Shown one piece after another: positions 1-6,740 of a DNA stretch of 6,757 bases. The position numbers were made by a program, and so were the translations under genes. Source of the DNA: Thermoplasmata archaeon (GTDB taxonomy: Archaea > Thermoplasmatota > Thermoplasmata > Thermoplasmatales > Thermoplasmataceae); assembly GCA_021790415.1 (NCBI GenBank), contig JAJYDZ010000092.1, forward strand, positions 1-6,757, in the 5' to 3' direction. The stretch's first letter is position 1; every line of letters starts with the position of its first letter. The notes under the pieces are model-generated. The model saw only the letters and a program-made list of their open reading frames with translations. It had not been told where the DNA came from and did not search any database.

Positions 1-417
1 TCAAGAATTAGGATGTCAATACTCTATTCCTTTGCAAACCGGAATAATGGTCTAGTGATTGGAACCACAAACAGGTCTGAATATCTGACTGGTTATTTCA
101 CTAAATATGGAGATGGTGGGTGTGATATAGAACCAATAATCGGAATGTATAAAACCGAGATTTGGGAAGCATCTAGGGCCCTTGGATTGCCACAATCAAT
201 AATAGTAAAAAAGCCAAGTGCCAGATTGTGGGCAAAACAGACTGATGAAGACGATCTTGGTATAAGTTATGCGGATTTGGATAGAATTCTTATTGAATTT
301 ATGAAAATTGGAAAATTTCCGGAAAGTAGAGAAGGAGAAATAGTTTCCAATCTTTATTTTTCCAGTATGCATAAGAGAATGTTGCCGTATAGTCCAGGGG
401 AAGAGCCTACCTCATGA
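1..417 (+). CDS. nadE: NH3-dependent NAD+ synthetase, C-terminal part (5' end outside window)
   Basis: This enzyme makes NAD+ from nicotinic acid adenine dinucleotide, ATP and ammonia (EC 6.3.1.5), the last step of NAD biosynthesis, in the cytosol. The frame is open from base 1, so the ATG at 13 is an internal methionine and not the start; family members run to roughly 250-280 residues and the N-terminal half, with the SGGxDS ATP-pyrophosphatase loop, is missing. The visible 138 codons carry several family blocks: RIRMSILYSFAN at the edge, LVIGTTNRSE (bases 49-81), the GYFTKYGDGG substrate loop (88-117) and the PSARLW..QTDE.DLG block (from 214). There is no glutaminase domain at the C-terminus, which is consistent with the ammonia-dependent form, although glutamine-dependent enzymes carry that domain at the N-terminus, which cannot be seen here. 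The usual GTGN/GTSN reads GTTN here. The stop overlaps the next start (ATGA). Identity is secure. Confidence 0.93.
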   Translation, partial: SRIRMSILYSFANRNNGLVIGTTNRSEYLTGYFTKYGDGGCDIEPIIGMYKTEIWEASRALGLPQSIIVKKPSARLWAKQTDEDDLGISYADLDRILIEFMKIGKFPESREGEIVSNLYFSSMHKRMLPYSPGEEPTS

Positions 418-1706
418 CATTCGCAAATCTCCAAATTCTAGAATTTAGTCTTTTACTAATTATCGCAGCATTTTCAATTCCAATAGCGAGAAAAGCATCA
501 ATCGTTGAAATTCCAGTTCTTATTTTTCTTGGAATTATTTTTGGGCCGGTACTTGGAATAATAAGGTACAGTTTTTCAGAAGACCTTATGACAAACTTTG
601 CTACTTTTGGAGTGGGTATACTAGGCCTAATGATTATCCTCTATTACGAGAGTCACGGAATAAACTTCAGGGTTCTCAGAAGACACATCGGCAGAATAAT
701 TTCATTGAATACTGTGGGTATGATTATTACGGCTTTTCTCGCAGGGATCATTTTTTCTCTATTTACCGGAGCACCATTCATAATAGGCTTTCTATTTGGA
801 GCCATAATATCCCCAACTGACCCTGCAACCCTTATACCTTTGTTCCATAAGATCAGGATAAGGGAAGACTATTCAGGAACATTGATAGGGGAAAGCCTTT
901 TCAATGATCCATTGGCCATTATATTCGTAACGCTGGCAATAGCAATAATAGCACCGCAATCCACAGCAGTCACACTATTTCTTACACTTTCAAGTGCCAT
1001 AGGTTTCATTCCTGCAATTATATCATTTCTCCTTATTCAGATAATAGTTCCATCGATCGTTGGTATAGTTATTGGTTTTCTTATTCTCTATTTGAATAAA
1101 GTATTAAATTTTGAAAACCTTATTGTGGGTCTTCTCCTAGGTGTCATTATATTTGAACTTACTTCTCTTGAGGCTCTTAATATTACACCATTTCCTGCCA
1201 TCATAGCAACCGGAGCCATTATTGGAAATTTATCGGAGAAGTCCATATTCTATGAAAGGGAGAGAAGTTTTCAGGAGAACCTGTCATTTCTTGCGCAGGG
1301 TGTCATTTTCATATTAATGGGAAGCATGCTGACAATTTCTGATATTGAAAATTATTGGTTAATCGGGATCCTAATGGCTTTGACCGTGCTATTCATAGTA
1401 AGGCCAATTGCTGTATTCGCCTCTGTATTTCGCATTAGGAGGAACAATTTAACTGCCCCTCCCCTAAACCGAAAGATCAAGGCATTTTTTTCTCTTGTGG
1501 GACCCAGAGGGGTCGTATCAATAGTTGAATCTACTGTTCCTATTGCCATAGGTACCTCTCTCGGCATTCCTCTACTTCTTAGGTGGGGACAAACCCTGGA
1601 GGTTTCCGTTGCCATCGTTGTTATTGTGTCAATTATATTGCAAACACTCTATGTACCTTATATTGCAAATAAGCTTCTGCCTAAAACTGCAGATGAAAAA
1701 GTATAA
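414..1706 (+). CDS. nhaP: CPA1-family cation:proton antiporter (NhaP-like)
   Basis: This is an integral membrane exchanger that swaps protons for Na+ (or K+/Li+) and so serves pH and sodium homeostasis. It is 430 residues long with about 12-14 hydrophobic segments by eye. CPA1 signatures are present: SPTDP at 133-137 in the discontinuous-helix region; ESLFNDP at 160-166, whose Asn164-Asp165 pair is the ion-binding ND motif of electroneutral NhaP/NHE exchangers; a conserved VRP at 329-331; and GPRGVVS at 363-369, matching the G.RG block of the family. No cytosolic RCK/TrkA-C domain follows, and the protein ends in a short basic/acidic tail. The start is the ATG within the ATGA overlap with nadE. 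An in-frame stop at 390-392 leaves no upstream alternative, and only a weak GGGG lies 13 bases ahead, so translational coupling to nadE is likely. Ion specificity cannot be read from sequence. In an acidophile it could also tune internal pH, but that is speculation. Confidence 0.92.
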   Translation: MTFANLQILEFSLLLIIAAFSIPIARKASIVEIPVLIFLGIIFGPVLGIIRYSFSEDLMTNFATFGVGILGLMIILYYESHGINFRVLRRHIGRIISLNTVGMIITAFLAGIIFSLFTGAPFIIGFLFGAIISPTDPATLIPLFHKIRIREDYSGTLIGESLFNDPLAIIFVTLAIAIIAPQSTAVTLFLTLSSAIGFIPAIISFLLIQIIVPSIVGIVIGFLILYLNKVLNFENLIVGLLLGVIIFELTSLEALNITPFPAIIATGAIIGNLSEKSIFYERERSFQENLSFLAQGVIFILMGSMLTISDIENYWLIGILMALTVLFIVRPIAVFASVFRIRRNNLTAPPLNRKIKAFFSLVGPRGVVSIVESTVPIAIGTSLGIPLLLRWGQTLEVSVAIVVIVSIILQTLYVPYIANKLLPKTADEKV

Positions 1707-1717
1707 ATTTTAAATGA

Positions 1718-3280
1718 TTAAACCATTACTTCCTCGGTCATCTCAAGGGTTTCGAACAGCCTGACCCTGTCCTTGTAGAATAGATTTATGAGGTTGTAAA
1801 ATTCCTTGTAATTGTTTATCTGTCTTTCAATCATTTTGTCCAGGATTTTTGCACGCATTTCCACTTCTTTTTCAAGATCAGATTCATATTTTCCTTCTTT
1901 TTCCGCAATCCTTTTGAGAACATAGCTGAATCCTGAATATGGATTGGTATCAGTTACCGGATTCCATGTGAATGCGTTGTTTACAACAATTTCAGAACTC
2001 ATTTGGTCCTGACCTGTTATTTCTGATACGGTTTGAATTCTCCTAAAGGAACCCTTTTCCGAGGTAAGGTTTGAAAGGATTATTACAACATCCAAAGTCA
2101 AAATTAGGTTTCTTGGAATATTGATTGGTTTTGATTCCATTCTATGGATGAAAGTCTGGATATCGTCAGCGTGGAAAGTTCCAAAAACATATCTTCCGAT
2201 GGACATTGCCTGAAAGACAGTAAAGGCCTCAGCACCCCTTACCTCTCCTACCACCACATAGTTTGGCCTCTGTCTCATTGTTACGGTAAGAAGGTCAAAC
2301 ATATCGATCTCACCAATTCTTTTACCCGTCTCTTTATCCAGTTGCCCATAACCGTTTCTTGTAATCATGGGTACCCAGTTCTCATGAACCAGGTTGATCT
2401 CTCGAGTATCTTCAATGGAAACTATCTTTCTCTGTGACGGAGCGAATAGCAGAAGAGCGTTAAGGAACGTTGTCTTGCCAGTGGCTGTTCCACCCACAAC
2501 CATTATATTTGCGCCATATTCAACAAGAACCCAGAAATAGGCAAAAACCCTTGAATCACATAACCCTTTCTGTATTAGATCCAATGCGGTGAGTGGTTCA
2601 CTCTTGAATTTTCTTATGGTAAATGATGGACCCTTACTGGTAATGTGCGTTCCAATAGAAGCCGATATCCTTGATCCGTCAAGGAGCGTTGCATCAACTA
2701 TTGGATTTGCAATGGATATATGCTTTCCAGAATCCTGAACTATTTTTTTAATAAAGTAATTAAGTTCCTCCTCATCTTCATATCTTACATTGGTTGGTAT
2801 GTACCCAAAATTTCTATGAAAGATATATACCGGCGTCTCTTCCCTGTCGCATGATATATCTTCTATATTTGGGTCCTTTAAGAGACCGTCGATTTTTTCA
2901 AAGCCCTTAATATCTCTGTTGATGTAATAGGTGAGCGTGTCTGTATCAGTCGTATTTAATTTATAACCATCCTCCTTTAATTTAAGCATAAACAGAGAAG
3001 GAATCTGATCCCTCTGGATATCACCAAATTTTTCCGGTTCAGTTATGGCCCTAATAAAATCTCTTTTAAGTCTTGAATATCTCTTGTAAAGAGTTGGGCT
3101 AATTTCCGGTTCTATTAACTCATAAACAAACGTTGAGGTTACCCTGTTAAGGTAAACCCTAGAATAGACAACCCCAGGAACTATTTCCTGGAATATAAGA
3201 TCCTCTGTTGCTCTCTTAGGAAATATTATCTTGGTGGAAACCTGCGATTTCCTCTTCTTATTTTTTTTAAGAAAACTCAT
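1718..3280 (-). CDS. Type IV pilus/archaellum-type secretion ATPase 2 (GspE/TadA/FlaI family)
   Basis: This is a predicted cytoplasmic hexameric AAA-like motor that drives pilin assembly or secretion through the platform proteins encoded just upstream. Of 520 residues, the first ~20 are Lys/Arg-rich. An N-terminal domain (about 30-75) ends in an IEPEI motif. The block YYINRDIKGF...EDISC (118-144) is the signature of archaeal GspE2/FlaI proteins. The ATPase core has Walker A GGTATGKT (263-270, Lys269, Thr270), Asp box SIEDTREI (288-295), MRQRP arginines (335-339), Walker B VVVGEVRG with Glu346 (342-349), and a His box around GTFHADD (367-373) with HRM at 379-381. The usual GH opening of the His box is GR here (Arg363). 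An alpha-helical, charged C-terminal domain follows. It is the last gene of the operon; its ATG directly abuts the stop of the platform gene (TAGATG) and has an AGGTG Shine-Dalgarno sequence 8 bases upstream. Family is certain; whether it extends, retracts or secretes is not. Confidence 0.93.
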   Translation of the reverse strand: MSFLKKNKKRKSQVSTKIIFPKRATEDLIFQEIVPGVVYSRVYLNRVTSTFVYELIEPEISPTLYKRYSRLKRDFIRAITEPEKFGDIQRDQIPSLFMLKLKEDGYKLNTTDTDTLTYYINRDIKGFEKIDGLLKDPNIEDISCDREETPVYIFHRNFGYIPTNVRYEDEEELNYFIKKIVQDSGKHISIANPIVDATLLDGSRISASIGTHITSKGPSFTIRKFKSEPLTALDLIQKGLCDSRVFAYFWVLVEYGANIMVVGGTATGKTTFLNALLLFAPSQRKIVSIEDTREINLVHENWVPMITRNGYGQLDKETGKRIGEIDMFDLLTVTMRQRPNYVVVGEVRGAEAFTVFQAMSIGRYVFGTFHADDIQTFIHRMESKPINIPRNLILTLDVVIILSNLTSEKGSFRRIQTVSEITGQDQMSSEIVVNNAFTWNPVTDTNPYSGFSYVLKRIAEKEGKYESDLEKEVEMRAKILDKMIERQINNYKEFYNLINLFYKDRVRLFETLEMTEEVMV

Positions 3281-4093
3281 CTAAAGAACACCTGCGAATG
3301 TAAGCACTACGAAACTAATTAACAGGAGAACGCCTGCAATCATGGCTCCAGAAACAAGGCGCCCATCCCGGAACACCCCCGATATGAGGCCGCTTGTCAA
3401 AGACTGCACTATAATTCCCAAACTGAATATTCTCTCTATTACGGGAAAACTCGCAACCCCCGGCGACAATGTTGAACCTGAAATACCTGAAGGCTTCAGT
3501 TGGGTAAAGAAATCCAAATCAAGCATGAGAATAACAAAAAGGAAAACGCCATATGAGACCGCCATAACCATGGAATAATTCTGCATGTCTGCTGCTCTGC
3601 TCTCTCTCATAAGGTATGTTTGAGTTGTGAAACTAGAAATCATGGATATAACATCCGCAGTGTTACTTCCAGATTCACTGGCTTTTTTAAGAATCTTTCC
3701 AACTCTTGCAATGGTCTGATCCCCAAGAATTGTTCCAAATCCATCAAGAGCATTTTCCACAGGCACTCCAATACTTATGAGACTTGCAACATGACGCACC
3801 TCTTCATTTAGAGGACCATAGTCGTTACCGGAACTTCTTAAAATGGCCTCCGATACAGGCGTACCAAATGTTGTATGCCCTGCAAGATCCCTTAGAAAAT
3901 CAGGTATTCTCCTCTCGGCTTCCTGTAATTTTTTGGTTTCAGCAAAATCTGCCATACCAAATGGAAGAAGGAGAATAATCAGAAGGATTGTGGACATGGT
4001 TAATGGGTGAACGAGAAGGCTTATTGTTGGTATAATACCTTTGATTCCCAATAAGATAATTATGGCATCAACTGAGCCAAATGCAGCAAGCAC
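3281..4093 (-). CDS. FlaJ/TadC-like platform protein, C-terminal-half type (T2SSF domain)
   Basis: This is a membrane platform subunit predicted to sit under the growing filament and be turned by the ATPase. Counting from the GTG at 4093, there are 270 residues: two membrane segments (about 7-28 and 33-48), a cytoplasmic T2SSF domain (about 50-165) with the family pattern E..IPDFLRDLA, then DYGPLNEE..H, then SIGVPVENAL and SESGSN, followed by three segments (about 173-192, 222-240 and 248-270). This layout matches the second half of a full-length archaeal FlaJ/PilC. The GTG start is doubtful. It has no Shine-Dalgarno sequence, whereas a strong GAGGTGA sits at 4131-4125. The frame stays open back to 4132, and the extra residues IKLKYY form a natural basic lead-in to the first membrane segment. 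Initiation at a rare codon, ATA (4120) or ATT (4111), or ribosome passage from the preceding gene should be considered. The gene abuts ATPase 2 with no gap. Confidence 0.88.
   Translation of the reverse strand: MLAAFGSVDAIIILLGIKGIIPTISLLVHPLTMSTILLIILLLPFGMADFAETKKLQEAERRIPDFLRDLAGHTTFGTPVSEAILRSSGNDYGPLNEEVRHVASLISIGVPVENALDGFGTILGDQTIARVGKILKKASESGSNTADVISMISSFTTQTYLMRESRAADMQNYSMVMAVSYGVFLFVILMLDLDFFTQLKPSGISGSTLSPGVASFPVIERIFSLGIIVQSLTSGLISGVFRDGRLVSGAMIAGVLLLISFVVLTFAGVL
3289..3293 (-). promoter_or_regulatory. Shine-Dalgarno sequence (AGGTG) for ATPase 2
   Basis: AGGTG on the minus strand lies inside the final codons of the C-half platform gene, 8 bases before the ATG of ATPase 2. It confirms that ATG as the start and shows that ATPase 2 is translated from the operon mRNA by ribosomes loading or re-initiating at the TAGATG junction. 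Confidence 0.6.
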
Positions 4094-4116
4094 ATAATAT
4101 TTCAGTTTAATGGGCG

Positions 4117-5100
4117 CTATAGTTTCACCTCGTTAATTGTGCTGCTCAATATAAGTGCAAACATTACTGCAATTACCGGTATTATGAGCAAAACGATAAG
4201 GTATAGTACGAGAGAAAGCACGGGGCTTGGATCCGGAGTCAAAGATGCTACTACTCCAATAATGATCATCAAAATTAATGGAAAAGTAACTCCCACAATA
4301 ATAAAACTTTCAGCCATAACGGAGAGGGATTCCGAATTTCTCTTTACTATGGTGCTCAGTTCTGTTTCATATTGAAGAGCCTTTTGCTTGAAGTATTCCT
4401 TCAGATCTCCTCCAGATGTTACAGTCGTTATAATGCCCTGAAGAAACTCAGAGAGCTTGATTGACGGTGTCAAAGATGCACCCTCCTTAATTGCCGTAAC
4501 AATATCCTTTCCGAACAGTTTTGTGGTTATTGAAATACCTTTTGCCTCCCTTGCCAGTTCTCCATACTCTTCGCTTTTTGATAACTCATATAATATATTA
4601 TCAACAGAGACATCGGCAGAAGCCATTGTGGCAATATATCCCATGGCTATTGGCAGAACAGCATCTATCTTTTTTCTACGACTTCCAGCTGTAGAATTTG
4701 GAAGTTCTATCATCAAAGTAAAATATATTACAATGGTCATGAACCATATTGCAAATGCCAGAAATGCATAGTGTGGTAGCCTTATGGCAAATATGTTTGC
4801 AAAAACGCCTGATACAATGATAAAAATAAGCGCACCCATAAAAACTCTTGATAGATACTCCACACCTGTAAGTGGCATTTTGGCCTTTTGTAACGTAACA
4901 TCTATCCTTGAAGTATCAGAATATTTTGTGATCATTTCTCCGAATATTTCCAGGGAAATTCTGTCAAACATACCAAGTCTTTCGACCCTTAGCTTCTTTA
5001 TTCTCTTTGGGTCGTCCTTCTTTTCCTTAGTTCCTTTAACTATGTTTCCAGTTTTTTTAAGACCCTTTGTTACTCCATCCTTTGAAAATACACTAGACAT
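4117..5100 (-). CDS. FlaJ/TadB-like platform protein, N-terminal-half type (T2SSF domain)
   Basis: This is a predicted membrane platform subunit of the pilus-like machine. Its 327 residues comprise a basic cytoplasmic N-terminus (about 1-45, many Lys) and a cytoplasmic stretch up to ~85. Two membrane segments (about 86-106 and 110-131) are followed by a T2SSF domain (about 146-262) containing DAVLPIAMGYIATMAS and SGGDLKEYF (229-237), the latter being the usual second block of archaeal FlaJ/TadB-like domains. Two membrane segments (about 264-286 and 294-318) close the protein. Together with the following gene it totals about 600 residues and nine membrane segments, the size and order of a single archaeal FlaJ. 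The ATG lies 2 bases after the stop of ATPase 1, with a GGGAGTGGAT stretch ahead as a partial Shine-Dalgarno sequence, indicating co-translation. The C-terminal codons contain the GAGGTGA that appears to serve the next gene. No peptidase, pilin or signal features are seen. Confidence 0.88.
   Translation of the reverse strand: MSSVFSKDGVTKGLKKTGNIVKGTKEKKDDPKRIKKLRVERLGMFDRISLEIFGEMITKYSDTSRIDVTLQKAKMPLTGVEYLSRVFMGALIFIIVSGVFANIFAIRLPHYAFLAFAIWFMTIVIYFTLMIELPNSTAGSRRKKIDAVLPIAMGYIATMASADVSVDNILYELSKSEEYGELAREAKGISITTKLFGKDIVTAIKEGASLTPSIKLSEFLQGIITTVTSGGDLKEYFKQKALQYETELSTIVKRNSESLSVMAESFIIVGVTFPLILMIIIGVVASLTPDPSPVLSLVLYLIVLLIIPVIAVMFALILSSTINEVKL
4125..4131 (-). promoter_or_regulatory. Strong Shine-Dalgarno sequence (GAGGTGA) for the C-half platform gene
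   Basis: GAGGTGA on the minus strand complements the archaeal 16S 3' end (CACCUCC) and lies within the last codons of the N-half platform gene. The distance from GGTG to an ATA (4120) is 5 bases, to an ATT (4111) 14 bases, and to the GTG (4093) 32 bases. It therefore argues that the C-half protein starts upstream of the GTG, at a rare initiation codon. This is the main evidence bearing on that start. Confidence 0.6.
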
Positions 5101-5102
5101 TA

Positions 5103-6686
5103 TTATCCACTCCCTGCCATTCTTAAGGCGAATGCTGGATCTTTGTAATATATGTTTACAATTCTAGTGAGGTTTGCATAATCTACAATATTGGCGTCAA
5201 CCATCAACTCAACAAGTTTCTTTCTTCTTTCAAATTCTTCTTTGAATTCTTCATCAGACATTCTTCGAGATTGCTGTATTTCTTTCAATATTCTACTATA
5301 ACCACTGTATATCTGGGTATTCATATTAAAGTCGAAACTGTAGACTTTGTTATATAATATCTCTCTTGTCTCAGAGTCGACACCAATCACCTCGTCTATT
5401 TCTGTGATCTTTCGCACCATCCTATTACCTATTTTGACAAATTTGTTAAAGATGACAAAGTTTAAAGAACTTATGAGTACCCTGGGTATATTTAAAGGTG
5501 TAGATTCAAGCCTGTTAACCAATGTATCCATGCTGTCTGCATGTATGGTTGAATAGGCGGTATGCCCGGTCGATATTGCCTGAAATAGTGAATATGACTC
5601 CCTACCCCTTATTTCTCCTAGAAGGATGTAAGTAGGTCTCTGTCTCATAGCCATCCTTACCAGTTCAAACATACCTATCGGTGCATTGTGACCCGATAAA
5701 TTCCCCTGATTATAGACGCTTTCCCTTGTCGATGTGGCGACCCAGTTTTCATGCATTATATTAATTTCTCTGGTTTCCTCAATGCTGAATACCTTTGTAT
5801 TGGGAGGTATGAACATCATCATAGCATTCAAGGTAGAGGTTTTTCCAACTCCCGGAACTCCTGCAATTATACCAGACTTCAAATTTTCAACAGCGAACCA
5901 AAGATAGGTTACTATTTCTGCAGTTGCTGCTCCATATTTAACTATCTCTACTGGTGTGAATGGGGTTTCACGGAATAATCTGAAAGTAAAAGAAGAACCC
6001 TTTGTTGATATCTCATTGCCATAGGTTATCTGTATTCTATGTCCCTGAGGAAATGTACCATCCATTATTGGATCATTCATGGAAATTTCCTTCCCACAAA
6101 GCTGCGCCAATCTGATTACATAAGAATCAAGATCCTTTTCAGAGGCAAACAGAATATTTGTTCTTAATGGACCATGCCTCTTATGCTCTATGAAAATGGG
6201 AATACCGATACCGTTGCATGAGATATCTTCAACAAACTGATCCCTTATTATGGGGTCCAACGGTCCGAATCCCTCGTAATCCCTTTGAATATAATATTTG
6301 TATTTATCTATGGACGTCTTTGGTATTTTTGTTCTTTTTGAGTTCATATAAGAATCTATGATTTGCTCAATATCTTTTACAGAAAAATCTGTAGGAAGGT
6401 TATTTGAGCTCCTCACAATCTGTTCCATATTCTTGGAAATGACCTTTACTTCCTGAAGTTCAGCTTCTGTGATCTCTGGCTCGTGGACAATATAGAGCGT
6501 CTCCATGGTATCCTTATTCCAGGCTATTTCAATGGACACCACTCTTGGGATTATATCATATTCGTCGACAATTTCATATGATTTGTTTATTTGAGGGGTT
6601 TCCTGTTGAACTGCAACTGCTACCTCCTTCCCCTTATTCTTCTTCTTATTATTTTTCTTGGGAGCTATTTTGATTCCACTTTTCAT
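5103..6686 (-). CDS. Type IV pilus/archaellum-type secretion ATPase 1 (GspE/TadA/FlaI family)
   Basis: This is the first gene of the operon, encoding a predicted cytoplasmic hexameric motor of 527 residues. A very Lys-rich tail (1-20) leads into the archaeal N-terminal domain, with DEYDIIPRVV (41-50) and IVHEPEIT (66-73). The block YYIQRDYEGFGPLDP (131-145) with EDISC (153-157) marks the archaeal GspE2/FlaI branch. Core motifs are Walker A GVPGVGKT (276-283, Lys282), Asp box SIEETREI (301-308), MRQRP (347-351), Walker B ILLGEIRG with Glu358 (354-361), and a canonical His box GHTAYSTIHAD (374-384). Compared with ATPase 2, the Walker A interior differs (VPGV instead of GTAT) and the Asp-box Asp is Glu304, while the His box is the more orthodox one. 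The helical C-terminus resembles that of ATPase 2, so the two are paralogues. The ATG at 6686 lies about 28 bases from a TATA element with no Shine-Dalgarno sequence, indicating a leaderless mRNA. The substrate is unknown. Confidence 0.93.
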   Translation of the reverse strand: MKSGIKIAPKKNNKKKNKGKEVAVAVQQETPQINKSYEIVDEYDIIPRVVSIEIAWNKDTMETLYIVHEPEITEAELQEVKVISKNMEQIVRSSNNLPTDFSVKDIEQIIDSYMNSKRTKIPKTSIDKYKYYIQRDYEGFGPLDPIIRDQFVEDISCNGIGIPIFIEHKRHGPLRTNILFASEKDLDSYVIRLAQLCGKEISMNDPIMDGTFPQGHRIQITYGNEISTKGSSFTFRLFRETPFTPVEIVKYGAATAEIVTYLWFAVENLKSGIIAGVPGVGKTSTLNAMMMFIPPNTKVFSIEETREINIMHENWVATSTRESVYNQGNLSGHNAPIGMFELVRMAMRQRPTYILLGEIRGRESYSLFQAISTGHTAYSTIHADSMDTLVNRLESTPLNIPRVLISSLNFVIFNKFVKIGNRMVRKITEIDEVIGVDSETREILYNKVYSFDFNMNTQIYSGYSRILKEIQQSRRMSDEEFKEEFERRKKLVELMVDANIVDYANLTRIVNIYYKDPAFALRMAGSG

Positions 6687-6705
6687 TTGAGATTATCTAT
6701 CCTAT

Positions 6706-6720
6706 CAGGCAATATAAATT
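6706..6720 (+). promoter_or_regulatory. Possible divergent archaeal promoter sharing the same TATA core
   Basis: On the plus strand the same AT-rich core reads ATATAAATT (6712-6720), preceded by CAGGCA as a weak BRE candidate. Its centre is about 25 bases before an ATG at 6741, again the spacing of a leaderless archaeal start. Whether it is used depends on a real gene lying to the right, most of which is outside the window. Confidence 0.25.
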
Positions 6721-6726
6721 TTTTCG
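6711..6726 (-). promoter_or_regulatory. Archaeal BRE/TATA promoter of the four-gene pilus-motor operon
   Basis: Read on the minus strand, CGAAAAAA (BRE-like, 6726-6719) is followed by TTTATATT (6718-6711). The centre of the TATA element is about 28 bases from the A of the ATG at 6686. At the usual archaeal TATA-to-start spacing, transcription would begin at or a few bases before the ATG, giving a leaderless or near-leaderless mRNA, which fits the absence of a Shine-Dalgarno sequence. No other promoter-like element is evident in the tightly packed operon, so it probably drives all four genes. Spacing and composition are seen directly; activity is inferred. Confidence 0.6.
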
Positions 6727-6740
6727 ACTCTGATTAATTC

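Noticed and set aside
13..15. ATG at 13 as the start of a complete small NAD synthetase
   Set aside because: The frame is open to base 1 and the preceding residues (SRIR) are part of the conserved NadE block, so the gene is cut by the window edge.
1352..1615. Minus-strand 87-codon frame inside nhaP
   Set aside because: It is a shadow of the conserved GPRGVVS region of the antiporter, with no motif and no start signal.
1707..1729. Hairpin terminator between the convergent operons
   Set aside because: The only inverted match, AATG/CATT around ATTAAAC, is 4 AT-rich pairs with no following long T-run; not supportable.
2144..2437. Plus-strand 97-codon frame opposite the Walker B/Asp-box region of ATPase 2
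   Set aside because: The opposite strand carries the catalytic motifs; this frame has low-complexity, unrecognisable composition. The same applies to the other short plus-strand frames between 3342 and 5978.
4117..4130. Programmed -1 frameshift fusing the two platform halves
   Set aside because: No classical slippery heptamer or downstream stem-loop is visible at GTGAAACTATAG. Re-initiation from GAGGTGA is simpler, so the frameshift is kept only as an alternative in the start-codon finding.
4784..5167. Plus-strand open frame of 127 codons opposite the N-half platform gene and ATPase 1 end
   Set aside because: It is antisense to well-supported genes, spans their junction, has no domain-like pattern or ribosome site, and mirrors the hydrophobic codons of the opposite strand.
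1718..6686. Archaellum (fla/arl) operon
   Set aside because: FlaI- and FlaJ-like functions are present, but there is no archaellin, FlaH, FlaG, FlaF or FlaCDE gene, the ATPase is duplicated and the platform is split. A generic pilus/secretion system is the safer call.
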